Shown here piece after piece: positions 18,443 through 27,400 of a stretch of 64,000 nucleotides of DNA (positions within the stretch are counted from its first letter, which is position 1; every line of letters starts with the position of its first letter). Source of the stretch: Kineosporia babensis. GTDB taxonomy: Bacteria; Actinomycetota; Actinomycetes; Actinomycetales; Kineosporiaceae. The stretch spans positions 143,318-207,317 of the forward strand of contig NZ_JAJOMB010000018.1 in the NCBI RefSeq assembly GCF_021129305.1, read 5' to 3'. Below the pieces are notes generated by a model. That model saw only the letters and a list, made by a program, of their open reading frames with translations. It ran no database searches and was not told the DNA's origin. The position numbers and the translations under genes are program-made.

Positions 18443-18822
18443 CTGGCGGAGGCAGAACCGGCCGAAGCAGAACGGCAGTTCGTGACCAGACTGCTAGACG
18501 CGCGGCGGACCCTGGCCGAGTGGCAATGGGACTTCGCGCTCACCGAGCCGGAGTTGATCCTGAACTACGACCGGGACCGGTTCCAGCTCTCTCCCGCGGA
18601 ACTACTGGAGGTGCGCCGGACCCAGCGGGAGTACGTCGAGATCTGGGTCCAGGTGATCGGGGCCGCCGCGCCCGCTGGCGACGTGCGGGTGGACCGGACC
18701 CGGGCGCACGCGGTGATCGGGCTGATCAACGCGGCGCCCCGGATCCCGCGAAGCACCGGCATGCGTCAGAGCCGGGCGGCGCTGGCCGAGATGGCCTGGG
18801 GGCACTCGGGCTTCGCCCGTTC
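18443..18822 (+). pseudogene. TetR-family regulator fragment lacking the HTH
   Basis: The frame from about 18443 reads as the C-terminal ligand-binding half of a TetR protein: FALTEPELILNYDRDRF, then LLEVRRTQREYVEIWVQVI, then RTRAHAVIGLINAAPRIPRS. No HTH-coding sequence precedes it in any frame and no convincing start exists, so the DNA-binding half has been lost. The frame runs on without family character to 18952. Its 3' part overlaps the end of the TetR gene at 18867 on the other strand. Confidence 0.65.
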
Positions 18823-18866
18823 TAGGCCGTTTCCGGTCGTTCGTTGGCTCGGCAGGTTCTCCAGCG

Positions 18867-19454
18867 CTACCTGCCCAGCCGGGCGGCGAAGGTCTCGGCC
18901 ACGGCCCGCACATCCGCCTCGGCCAGGGGAGTGGGCTGCTGGGCGGCGCTGAAACACAGACCCTCGATCACCGAGTACAGGTGCAGGGTCTCGCGCCGCA
19001 GTGTGTCATCGTCGACGTCCTGGCCAACCAGAACGTCTCGCAGCAGTGACTCCACGGCGGCCTTGGCCTTGGTGGTGACGGCGGCAATGTCCGCGGCCAG
19101 CTCGCGGTCGGTGCGGGCGAGGACCCGGTACTCCACGAAGGCGATGTTCTCGCGCCGTTCCTGCTCGCTGAACGGGACCGAGAACCTCACCAGGTCACTG
19201 ATCCGGGTGGCTGGGTCGGCGGACAGGGTGCGGCTCGCGGCGCGCTCGAGGGCTCGCTGGGTGAGCGCGCCGAGGGTGAAGCGCATCATCTCGCGGGTGT
19301 CACCGAAGAAGTGCCGGATGCTCCCGATCGCCAGGCCGGTGCGTTCGGCGATCCGGGACAGGCTCACCGAGCGCAGGCCGTTCTCGACGATCTCGGCGAT
19401 CACCGCCTCGGCCACCTGCTCGCGCCGGGCGACGGGGTCCACGATTTTCGGCAC
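18867..19454 (-). CDS. TetR-family regulator (BetI-like) facing a secreted hydrolase
   Basis: 195 residues from a GTG at 19454. The HTH (SLSRIAERTGLAIGSIRHFFGD) is followed by a BetI-like C-terminal domain (HLYSVIEGLCFSAAQQPTPL). It diverges from the TAP-like hydrolase gene. The short intergenic interval contains two 16-bp palindromes of the same type, one of which runs into the 5' part of the hydrolase transcript. It therefore probably represses both itself and the hydrolase. Confidence 0.87.
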   Translation of the reverse strand: MPKIVDPVARREQVAEAVIAEIVENGLRSVSLSRIAERTGLAIGSIRHFFGDTREMMRFTLGALTQRALERAASRTLSADPATRISDLVRFSVPFSEQERRENIAFVEYRVLARTDRELAADIAAVTTKAKAAVESLLRDVLVGQDVDDDTLRRETLHLYSVIEGLCFSAAQQPTPLAEADVRAVAETFAARLGR

Positions 19455-19464
19455 AGATCTTTTA

Positions 19465-19503
19465 TAGCAGGGCCGTGCTAATCTTTATGGCATGGTCATG
19501 CTA
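19465..19503. promoter_or_regulatory. Tandem TetR operators T(A/G)GCA-N6-TGCTA
   Basis: Two 16-bp sites lie between the divergent genes: TAGCAGGGCCGTGCTA at 19465-19480 and TGGCATGGTCATGCTA at 19488-19503. They share TNGCA-N6-TGCTA with centres 23 bp apart, about two helical turns. The first starts 10 bp from the TetR start codon. The second covers the ATG codons at 19492 and 19498 that could otherwise be taken as the hydrolase start. Confidence 0.72.
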
Positions 19504-19539
19504 AAAAACATGCCCCGAGACCCCGACCACCGGAAAGGC

Positions 19540-21066
19540 GTGCGCAAGCTGAACCGATGGGCGCTGCCGCTGGCCGCAGCGCTCCTGCTCGGAGCCTGCA
19601 CCTCGGCCGACGACGAAGCCCCCGCCCGGTCCCTGGACGACTACTACGGACAGAAGATCTCGTTCGGCAACTGCGAGGAGTTCGCCACGACCGCGTCCGA
19701 CGCCGGGTACCTGACAGCCGCCGAGGCCGAGTGCGGATGGCTCGAAGTCCCCCTCGACTACTCCGAACCCGAAGGTGCGACCGGAAGAATCGCGGTCTCC
19801 CGCGTCCCGGCGCGGGGTGAGAAACCGATCGGATCAATGGTGCTCAACCCCGGCGGCCCGGGCGCCCGGGGTGTCAGCTTTGCCGCCCTGCTGTCCCAGG
19901 CCTGGGCCCAGAGTCCGGTGACTGAGAACTTCGACCTCGTCGGGTTCGACCCCCGGGGCACCGGCGCCACCACCCCCGCCGTCGACTGCTTCACCGACGC
20001 CGAACGCGACTCCGACGCCCTGCCCGGCGCCATCCTCGGGCTGGGGACGGCGGACCCGGTGACGCTCGCCGACCGGTGCGCCGCCAGCGTCGGTGGCAAG
20101 GACGTCCTCGGGCACATCGGAACCCGGGACACCGCTCGCGACATGGACGTCCTGCGCGCGGTTTTGGGTGACGAGAAGCTGACGTACACCGGAGCCAGCT
20201 ACGGCACCCGTCTGGGGCCGGTGTACGCCGAGATGTTCCCGGACCGGGTGCGGGCGATGGTGCTCGACGGGGCGGTGGACCCCCGACAGCCCAGCACACA
20301 GGCCTACCGGACCCAGCAGCTGGCGGGCTTCCAGCGCGCCTTCGACAAGCTGGCCACGGCCTGCGCCGAACAGGACTCCTGTCCCCTGGGAACCGATCCG
20401 GCCCAGGCCACGGCGCAGTTCAACGATCTGGTGCAGCCACTGGCCCAGAACCCGGTCCCGGCTTCGGGCGGGCGGTCCCTGGGCTTCGTCGCGGCTGTGG
20501 ACAGCATGGTCTCCACCCTCTACGACAAGGCGCAGTGGCCGCAGGCGATCGCCGGGCTCACACAACTGCGCAAGGGCAAGGGTGACGTCCTGCTGGAACT
20601 GCGGGACAACCTGCACGGTCGTCAGGAGGACGGCTCCTACGTCGACTTCCTGGAGGCGACCTACGCGATCAGTTGCGCGGACGACGAGCACTTCACACCC
20701 GAGGAGAACTCCGCTGCGCTGCAGGCGTACTCCGACGCCGCACCGTTCATGGCCCCGCCCTCACCGATCGCCGCGGCCGTGCCGGACGACTGCGCCGGCT
20801 GGCCCGAGCACGACCCGGTCGGGCACCCGTACGCGGTCGGCATCGAAGGGCTGCCGAACACCCTGACGGTGTCGGTGACCGGGGATGCAGCCTCACCGCA
20901 CGAGTACGGCATCAGCCTGGCCGAGACGCTGGGCGGCGACCTGCTGACCGTCCACGGTGACCTGCACGTCGCGACGATCGCCGGGAACGAGTGTGTGGAC
21001 GATGCGGTAGCTACCTACCTGGTCGACCTGAAGGGGCCCGGGCCCGGGGCCGAATGCTGGCTCTGA
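19540..21066 (+). CDS. Secreted lipoprotein alpha/beta-hydrolase, TAP/SlpD-like (peptidase S33 fold)
   Basis: 508 residues from the GTG at 19540. This start yields a compact lipoprotein signal (MRKLNRWALPLAAALLLGAC, Cys at 20); the in-frame ATGs at 19492, 19498 and 19510 would give an overlong acidic leader, though they cannot be excluded. The oxyanion segment LNPGGPGARG, the DPRGTG turn and the nucleophile elbow GASYGTRLG match tripeptidyl-aminopeptidase-like hydrolases. The C-terminal TAP domain has TGDAASPHEYG and a His in HGDLHVATI. Such proteins act outside the membrane on peptides. Regulation by the divergent TetR is inferred. Confidence 0.85.
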   Translation: MRKLNRWALPLAAALLLGACTSADDEAPARSLDDYYGQKISFGNCEEFATTASDAGYLTAAEAECGWLEVPLDYSEPEGATGRIAVSRVPARGEKPIGSMVLNPGGPGARGVSFAALLSQAWAQSPVTENFDLVGFDPRGTGATTPAVDCFTDAERDSDALPGAILGLGTADPVTLADRCAASVGGKDVLGHIGTRDTARDMDVLRAVLGDEKLTYTGASYGTRLGPVYAEMFPDRVRAMVLDGAVDPRQPSTQAYRTQQLAGFQRAFDKLATACAEQDSCPLGTDPAQATAQFNDLVQPLAQNPVPASGGRSLGFVAAVDSMVSTLYDKAQWPQAIAGLTQLRKGKGDVLLELRDNLHGRQEDGSYVDFLEATYAISCADDEHFTPEENSAALQAYSDAAPFMAPPSPIAAAVPDDCAGWPEHDPVGHPYAVGIEGLPNTLTVSVTGDAASPHEYGISLAETLGGDLLTVHGDLHVATIAGNECVDDAVATYLVDLKGPGPGAECWL

Positions 21067-21072
21067 CCGGGT

Positions 21073-21123
21073 CGCTCGCCCCTCCTTCAGGCTGAGCTCG
21101 TCATCCTGAAGAAGGGGCGAGCG
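21073..21123 (+). terminator. Hairpin after the TAP-like hydrolase
   Basis: Two 19-nt arms (21073-21091 and 21105-21123) pair almost completely, with CGCTCGCCCC matching GGGGCGAGCG and CCTTCAGG-type bases inside. The hairpin starts seven bases after the stop codon. It also lies just beyond the 3' end of the CHMI gene on the other strand. Confidence 0.75.
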
Positions 21124-21151
21124 TATGTGAACCCCGTGACGACCAGAACTT

Positions 21152-21500
21152 CTACCGCAACTGACGTTTGGCGTACTCCGCCGGGAGCTCCCGGATCTCC
21201 ACGCTGACCTGAACCTTCGGCCCGAGACCCGGCACCAGCGCGGCCAGGATCGCCTCGGCCAGCGCCTGTCGGGTCTGCGGCGAACGGCCCACGAGCAGCC
21301 GCAGTTCGGCGTGGACGAACGTGGCCTCCGGGTCGTCGCTGCCGACCAGATGCTGGTCGGCCTGCCGGATCCTCGACTTCAGGTCCACCGGCCGGCGCAC
21401 CTCGCCCGAGTCCAGCATGGCCTGATGCGCGCTGCGCAGCATGCGGTCCTGGTCCGAGGGGGGTGAGCCCGGTTCCATGTTCAATGATGAGGTGCGGCAC
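21152..21500 (-). pseudogene. 5-carboxymethyl-2-hydroxymuconate isomerase (CHMI-like), single frameshift
   Basis: Read from the GTG at 21500 the protein begins MPHLIIEHGTGLTP, the CHMI start with Pro next to Met as in the tautomerase superfamily. The rest of the family sequence (DQDRMLRSAHQAMLDSG, ATFVHAELRLLVGRSPQTR, VQVSVEIRELPAEYAKRQ) continues in another frame to 21152. The break is at a run of six G on the plus strand (21458-21463): removing one base joins the two halves exactly into about 115 residues, the family length. CHMI acts in 4-hydroxyphenylacetate/homoprotocatechuate breakdown. It is either a recent pseudogene or a base-calling error. Confidence 0.78.
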
Positions 21501-21579
21501 GTGTGCAGACTACGGCCTTGCTCCGGTGCCGATTGAGGTGCCGGCAACTTCGCGGTGCGCAACTCGGACGATTTCGCTG

Positions 21580-21720
21580 ACCTCCCGAATTGCCTGCTCA
21601 CGTGAGACCGGCGAATACGCCTGCTACTGCGCCTGGACCCCCAACCCCGGTCCCGGTCGGGACGCTGGTCAAGATCGCCGGCCGCCGCTGGACGATCGAG
21701 GAATCCCTCGCTGCCGGAAA
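21580..21720 (+). mobile_element. IS701-type transposase remnant
   Basis: Two frames together give a piece of a DDE transposase: ETGEYACYCAWTPN in one and PVPVGTLVKIAGRRWTIEESLAAGK in the next, a block typical of IS701-family transposases. No ends, start or remaining catalytic parts are present. The fragment abuts the SUKH gene remnant at about 21711 and probably marks the insertion that removed the first part of that gene. Confidence 0.6.
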
Positions 21721-22208
21721 GCAACTGGCCGCTGCCCGACGACTACCGGTCCTGTCTGCTGTACGCGGGCTCGGGCGGCGCCGGTCCGCACTACGGGGTG
21801 TGCCGCCTGGCCCGCGGTGAGGACGGCCGCTGGTTGTGGACGAGCTGGAGCGAGGGCGAGACCGACCTGAACTCTCTGGCCCACCCTTTCGACCCAGACT
21901 GCGTCAAGGACGAATTCGCGCGCTACGACTCCGAAGAACCGCCCAGGGAAGACGTCGTGGCCTGGGACGCCTGGGACAACCGCTGGGACGAACTGATGGC
22001 GCAGCAGACCCGCGGCGCCGTTCTCCTGGCCCATCAGGGGTGCGGGTACTGGGACTGGCTGGTCGTCAGCGGCCCCCGTCGTGGCTCGGTCTGGGACGAC
22101 GCCCGCGGCGTCGATGTCCCGCTGAGGCAGTAGCCCAACGGCGACGGGTTCGGCCGCTGGTACCTGACCTGGCTGGAGCGCGCCGAGGCCGAGGTTCGCA
22201 GCGCCTGA
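21711..22208 (+). pseudogene. SMI1/KNR4 (SUKH) family protein, 5' truncated with an in-frame stop
   Basis: From 21711 the frame reads LPESNWPLPDDYRSCLLYAG, then GGAGPHYGVCRLARGEDG and VLLAHQGCGYWDWLVVSG, typical of SUKH proteins, which serve as immunity proteins to polymorphic toxins. No start remains, because the transposase fragment adjoins. At 22131-22133 a TAG interrupts the frame; the paralogous fragment at 38484 has CAG there, and both continue with GRWYLTWLERAE to a shared stop (22206-22208 here). The gene is therefore doubly broken. Confidence 0.72.
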
Positions 22209-22262
22209 GCCCGCCCCTATCGGCGAAGGCGACGGAAAAGATCCCGCTCCAGAGGATCGACC
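22080..22262. repeat. SUKH 3' end / DUF4760 3' end junction, copy A (paired with 38484-38667)
   Basis: The end of the SUKH gene is followed tail to tail by the last codons of a minus-strand gene (22217-22262) reading VDPLERDLFRRLRR then a stop. The same arrangement, with about 90% matching bases by eye, lies at 38484-38667, where the minus-strand gene is complete and the SUKH gene is the remnant. Confidence 0.8.
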
Positions 22263-22324
22263 TGCAGCCGCGGTATCTCCTTGGGCGTTTGTCGGTGGTG
22301 CCGAGCTGCGCGCGGGCCCGGGGG

Positions 22325-22345
22325 GCGGGCGCCGTCCCGGCGCCC
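22325..22345 (-). terminator. Hairpin after the first XRE-DUF397 pair
   Basis: CGGGCGCC pairs with GGCGCCCG around a GTCCC loop, 72 bp beyond the DUF397 stop on the minus strand. The other XRE-DUF397 copy has a longer version of the same hairpin at 31877-31909, so it is an inherited part of the module. The rest of 22263-22416 holds no gene I recognise. Confidence 0.55.
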
Positions 22346-22416
22346 GGCGGGCATGCCGCGAGGGCGCCGGTCCCACCGGCCACCGGGCCACATCCGCCCC
22401 GGTTACGAGCAACAGA

Positions 22417-22632
22417 TCAGGCTTCGATCAGCCCATCGAACTCCCCACGCTTCGCGCCGGCCAACCACGAGGCGAAACCGGCTGGAGCGGACCGCAGCGT
22501 CGGGCCCGCACCGATGGCCTTGGTGTCTCGAATCTCGATGGCTCCTCCAGCGCAGCGCATCTCGACGCATGCGTTGTCAGGTCCGCTCTTGCTGGCCTTC
22601 ACCCATGGTGAGGGGTTGGGTGTAGGGGTCAT
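22417..22632 (-). CDS. DUF397 protein, copy 1
   Basis: 71 residues: a single DUF397 domain with the usual Trp near the start (PWVKASKSG), CVEMRCAGGAIEIRDTK in the middle, and a C-terminal FASWLAGAKRGEFDGL. The ATG at 22632 overlaps the stop of the XRE gene (ATGA), so the two are translationally coupled. Such pairs are very common in streptomycetes and relatives, where the DUF397 protein works with or against its XRE partner in developmental control. A paralogue lies at 31924. Confidence 0.9.
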   Translation of the reverse strand: MTPTPNPSPWVKASKSGPDNACVEMRCAGGAIEIRDTKAIGAGPTLRSAPAGFASWLAGAKRGEFDGLIEA

Positions 22633-23390
22633 GACGTGAACTCCTTCATCGGGATGGATCTCTTGCGCATGTCCTGGAACATGGCCGAGAAGCGCGAAAC
22701 CTTCTGCTGCGCTTCAAGATAGTGAGCGTCTACCTGGTTCTCGGTGTAGACGATGCTCGGTTCGTTCTTGCCCGCGAACTCCATCAGGGTGAAAGCACCG
22801 GACATCCAGCGATGCAGGCCGGCCGAGAACGGCCACACGCGCAGATCGACCACGCCCCGGTCTGCCAGGTCGAGCAGATGTGTACGCTGATCGGCGAGGA
22901 TCCGATGAGTGCCCAGTTCGACGCGCAAGGCCGCCTCGTGCAGCACGAACCGCAGACGCGGACGGTCCCGGCACTCGAAAACACGCTCGCGCCGCTCCAG
23001 TCGGAATCGCAGGAGAGCATCTCTCCGCGCGCGGGGAAGCTCGCCAGCCAAATCAATCACGCACCGGGCGTATTCATCGGTCTGAAGGAGCCCCGGAACC
23101 TTCTCTACGCTGTAATCGGAGATCGACCGCGCACTTGTCTCCAGATCGGCGAGCATCGACAGGTCACTCGGGATCATGTCGACGTAACCATCGGTCCAGC
23201 CCCGTAGTTTCGCGCCGCGCGCCAGGCTCACCAGGTCGTCAATATGCGACCGATCCAGCCCGTACGTGAAACCCAGCGCCTGAACATCAGCGGGCTTCGC
23301 CGCGGTCCGACCCGACTCAATCCGATAGATCTTCGTGACGTCACAGTCCAGCGCCAGCGCCGCATCCTTCTGACTGCGACCCGCCGCCAC
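22629..23390 (-). CDS. XRE-family regulator with DUF5753 sensor domain, copy 1, N-terminus disrupted
   Basis: From the GTG at 23390, 253 residues: the second half of a Cro/CI-type HTH (AAGRSQKDAALALDCDVTKIYRIESG) and then the DUF5753 domain (VPGLLQTDEYARCVID, VWPFSAGLHRWMSGAF). Compared with the paralogue at 32139, codons for QRRLAGRLRAARV are still present in frame upstream, but homology stops exactly at the hairpin beginning at 23426. No ATG, GTG or TTG lies between an upstream stop and the HTH. The protein therefore starts inside the HTH or has lost proper initiation. Confidence 0.75.
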   Translation of the reverse strand: MAAGRSQKDAALALDCDVTKIYRIESGRTAAKPADVQALGFTYGLDRSHIDDLVSLARGAKLRGWTDGYVDMIPSDLSMLADLETSARSISDYSVEKVPGLLQTDEYARCVIDLAGELPRARRDALLRFRLERRERVFECRDRPRLRFVLHEAALRVELGTHRILADQRTHLLDLADRGVVDLRVWPFSAGLHRWMSGAFTLMEFAGKNEPSIVYTENQVDAHYLEAQQKVSRFSAMFQDMRKRSIPMKEFTS

Positions 23391-23426
23391 CCGGGCAGCA
23401 CGCAGCCGCCCCGCCAGCCGACGCTG

Positions 23427-23455
23427 GGGACTGTCCGGGGTTTCCGGACAGTCCC
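23427..23455. terminator. Hairpin H1 after the caspase operon; abuts the broken XRE gene
   Basis: GGGACTGTCCGG pairs perfectly with CCGGACAGTCCC around the loop GGTTT. It lies 38 bp beyond the stop of the last gene of the caspase operon and would terminate it. The same stem and the same loop recur at 30401-30433. On the other side, the homology between the two XRE paralogues ends at its first base. Confidence 0.75.
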
Positions 23456-23492
23456 GTTCCGGGGTGAAGGCCCAGGCCTCTCTTGGCAGGAG

Positions 23493-24089
23493 CTATCCGT
23501 CTGGACAGGTCGTTACTGTGGTCAGCCTGGTCTGCTCGGTCAGCGACAGGATGCGGAGGTCGTCACCGCTGCGGAGCATCACCGTCTCTGCACCCATCCC
23601 GACCAGCATTCCGCATCCTTTCTCGCCGGGCGCAACGACCTGGAGCAGCGGCGGAGGCTCTGCGGCCTCGGGGGCGAACCACGTCAGTCCTACCGCCATC
23701 GCCAGAAGGCAGAATCCGCCCACCGTCAGGCGTCGTGCCCACAACAGGCGGCGCTGTGCGAGAAACGCCTCCTCCATGCTCCAACGTCGCAGGCTCTCCG
23801 GTGTGACGACGGTGTTGTCACCGGGCACTCCGGACGCCGCACTGATCGCCTTCAGCGTGGCGGTCACCAGCAGGGCCGCCGTAAGACCCAGCAGCACGGC
23901 GACGGTCACGGCATAACCGGTCTCCAGGTCGGCGAAGCTGTCCCTGCCCTTGACCAGGAGCACCGTGCCGATCAAGGCAGTCAGGCCGGACAGCCCGGCC
24001 CGCCAGGCCTCGGCCTGCTTCCGCACGATCTCGAGCTGGTGGCGGTGCACATCGCGGGCCTGATCGGCCCACCAGCGAAGGTCGTTCAC
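23493..24089 (-). CDS. Three-TM membrane protein, third gene of the caspase-HSP90 operon
   Basis: 198 residues from the GTG at 24089, chosen because it overlaps the stop of the preceding gene (GTGA). A charged N-terminal helix (VNDLRWWADQARDVHRHQLEIV, shortened here) precedes three hydrophobic segments near residues 35-52, 63-88 and 125-145, and the tail is a soluble domain of about 50 residues. I know of no named family. In conflict-system operons a small membrane protein beside a caspase-type protein often acts as membrane-disrupting effector or anchor; that role is inference. Confidence 0.75.
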   Translation of the reverse strand: MNDLRWWADQARDVHRHQLEIVRKQAEAWRAGLSGLTALIGTVLLVKGRDSFADLETGYAVTVAVLLGLTAALLVTATLKAISAASGVPGDNTVVTPESLRRWSMEEAFLAQRRLLWARRLTVGGFCLLAMAVGLTWFAPEAAEPPPLLQVVAPGEKGCGMLVGMGAETVMLRSGDDLRILSLTEQTRLTTVTTCPDG

Positions 24090-24421
24090 GTGAGCAGGAC
24101 CGTCCACTGCGCTCCGCAGCCCTCGTAACGATCGTCCTGCGGCCGGTTGGGGTGAGGCCGGCCGCACTCGCAGATCATCGTCGTGGGCTCGTCGGGGACG
24201 GCCAGTTGCGGGGCCGTGTGGCGGCGCCATCCCTTCTGCCCGCCGCTCGCCAGGGGCCAGGGCGTCTCGGTCCGGCCCTGGCAGGCTGGGCAGATGCCGG
24301 AGACCAGGATCTGCCGGTTCCGCTCGTCGACGAGGGGTGTGAAGCCCTCGGTCTGCAAGGGATGGGTGCTGGGCTCAAAGTCGATGGGCTGGTGGTTCGG
24401 GTTCACCGGCGGGTCAGTCAT
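24086..24421 (-). CDS. Small zinc-ribbon protein, second gene of the caspase-HSP90 operon
   Basis: 111 residues. The ATG at 24421 overlaps the stop of the big gene by eight bases, and its own stop overlaps the next start by four. The sequence carries ICPACQG near residue 43, CECGRPH near 85 and a further Cys in YEGCGAQW, giving a CxxC...CxC...C set suited to one zinc ion. The rest is proline-rich. Function unknown; tight coupling on both sides says it is made together with the caspase-HSP90 protein and the membrane protein. Confidence 0.75.
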   Translation of the reverse strand: MTDPPVNPNHQPIDFEPSTHPLQTEGFTPLVDERNRQILVSGICPACQGRTETPWPLASGGQKGWRRHTAPQLAVPDEPTTMICECGRPHPNRPQDDRYEGCGAQWTVLLT

Positions 24422-27400
24422 CGGATTCCTCCAGCAGGTCGATCTGGTAGCCGAACAGAGGTGCAAAGCGCCGCAGGCGGGAGATGACGGTTTGGACCGG
24501 GTCCCCGACCTCCTCGACGCAGCGCGCGAGGTGCGAGCGGGAGACGTTTCCGGACAGCACCGGTGCCTGGCCGTCCAGGTACTCGGTGATCACCAGAAGG
24601 TCCTGCCAGAAGACGATCTGGTCGTCGCAGGCCTGCGCCGGGTACTGTAGTTCGACTCCGAACGGGGTGAAACGGGCCAGCCGCTGGTGCGCCTGGGACA
24701 GGGTCCAGCCGTACCGGCCGGCGATCTGCACCAGATGCAGCGCTGTCACCTCGCCCAGAGTCGACTCGATACCGAACTGGTCCACCTGCTGCAGGATCTC
24801 GGCGTCGTGACGGTCGGCGGGCCGGTCGGTCAGCATGGCTTGCTGGGCCTGGTCGAGCTCGGGCAGGTGGGCTCCGAGCGCCCGCCCTGGTTCCAGCCGT
24901 TCGAGGTATTCGGCGATCGAAAGACGATGGTAAAGAGCCGTATCCGCGAGTCGCATCGGGTTCAGCGACCAGGAGAGGCCAGGCAGGCGGGGTTGTCCGT
25001 AGTGTGGTTCATCAGTGAGCACGTCGAGATCGAGATCGCGGCCATGAAGGGTCGAGCTCCGAACCGCTTCGGGCAGATCGGGTATGCAGGTGGCAGGTAG
25101 CACCTTGGTCAGAGTCTCGAAGGCTTCGGCCACCGAGCAGTCGAACATGCTACTTGTGTCGACCACCTCTGCCGCGGAGACGACATGCTGCTCGGCGAGA
25201 ATGGTGGCGAGGCGGCCGTACCGGCCGAGTTGCCTTTCGAAGTCAGGTTTGTGGCACGAACCGATGCGGCGCAGAACTCTGCTCAGCCCTTGCCACCCCG
25301 TGACCACTTCGGCCTGGTCCCGATGGTAGTCGGTGGTCACCAAGTGGTCCGCGATCAGGTCGTTTTCGTCTGGGGTGAGCTCCGGGCCGTCGAGTTGGCT
25401 GGGTTCGGGGAGATTGAGGAATCCCATTGAGCGCAGACGTTCCAGACCGTCGACGATCTCATCGACCGTGTGCTTCAGTCGGACTGCGAGCAGATAGATA
25501 TGCAGCTGCGTCAGCTGATCGCCCGCGTTCTCGACGAACTCCAGCGCAGCACGCTCGATGTCCGACATATCTGGCGGGTACTTTTCCCGGCCCACTACCC
25601 GAAAACCTAGCGGCGCGAAGAGGTCGTAGCGCTCCAGCACCTCGCCGACGGTGCAACTCAGGTCGACGGCGAGTCGCAGCACCTGGATGGGCCGGACGGC
25701 CAGCGACATGGTCAGCTCATGACTTCTGTACAAGCCGGTGAGTGCCTTGACATCTGCGTCGTCGCAGACCCGTTCGAGAAGTTCGGTTCCAGCTCCTTCG
25801 AGGGGTGAGATCCACCCTACCGGAACGAGTTCCCGCGACCGCTTCACCACCTCTCCGAGCGATGCCTGCAAATTCCGGGACACCTTGGCCAGGTGCCCGG
25901 CCAACGCCGTCCGGCGCTCCTGCCCCGGCGGAGACCAGGCCAGCACCGCAGGCAGCAGAGCTGCGTTCTCCGTCTGCTCCGGCAGGTCGGTGTCGCGGTC
26001 GACGAAGCGGTGGTGACGCACAGGCGGCAGTTCGCGGGCCGAGCTGAGGTCGAGCCCGACCACTGCGTAGCGGCGTAGTCTGCGCAGCAGTTGGACCGGG
26101 GTCTCCACTTCGTCGACGAGGACGTCGACCAGTTCAAGCGCGTGCGGTCTTCCCACCCGGACGGTGCCCCTGCCGGTGAGGGCCGCATCCCAGAGTCTGG
26201 TCAGCAGCACGCCGTCGATCGGCCCGGGCACGGCGAATCCGTCGGTCTCAGCGGCCATGGCCAGGCCCCGGCCGGTCAGCGCCGACGAGAGACCCGACCA
26301 GACAGCAGCCCGCCAGGTCGGTAGCCATTGGTCGGAGGCATCGAAAGACGGTCCGGTCCGGCCGTCCAGAATGTACTCGTCCAAGGGGAGGCACCCGACC
26401 CGCAACGCCGGCGCGGGGCGGGCATTGCCCCAGGGCGGCTCGACCGGAAAGGTCTTTTCGGCCTGGGCCAGCCCTTGGTAGATCTTCTCGGCCACGACCG
26501 GCATGCTCTCGCTGACCTGCCACAACCACGACAGGGTGAGCCGACCCCAGTCGAGCACCGTCGGCAACGAGTCATCGATCTGCTGATCCACCCAAGCCTG
26601 GTCCCACGCCTGCAGAGTGTTCCGGTCGACACTGAACTGCGGCACATGCTTGTCGCGCAGGTTCACCACCAGGCCGTACCGCTCCTCGTTGGTGCGAATG
26701 CCATCGGCGAGCAGGGCGCCCACGCCGTCGACCCACCACAGGTCGTCCTTGTACTGCCTTTGCGAGCTCACTCCTGGCAGCGTGTGCAGTTCGCCCGGGA
26801 CCCAGATATCCTTCGTGTTCCCTTCCTGCGCCTCGACGCGAAACTCCGATACCCACAGAAATTCACGCAGGCTGCGCGCGGCGAACAGTTCCTCGTCCAG
26901 GTTCAGGTACAGCCGGATGATCGTGCCTCCCATCGGAAGTCGCTTCCGGTCCGCCTTGCTGATCTGGAAAAGGCTTCCGCTGCTGGCGATCTGCGCCTTC
27001 ACCTCGGGGCCCTCGGGATCGCCGTCCGGGTCGACCGGCCGGGTCCAGATCTCGATCTCCTCGGCGATCATGAAGTAGCTGAACACCCCCACCCCGAACT
27101 GGCTGTTCGGGATCAGCCGTAGCGGAGGTTTCAGAGCGCTCCACTTCGCCTGCTCCATCCGGAACTGGGCGCGGTGCACGAAGCGGTCTCCGGCGCTGGC
27201 GAAGGTGTACCGCAGCACGTCCTCGCTCATCCCGACCCCGTTGTCCTCGCACTCGATGTACGCCCGGCCGGTCTCGTCGCGGTCCTGCCGGAAGACGATC
27301 GTGCCCTCCCAGGGGGCCACCCGGTTACCAGTTCTGTCGCAGTACTCCCGCCGCACGTTGCGGTACCGGCATGCGTCTAGCGCATTCTGGTAGAGCTCGC

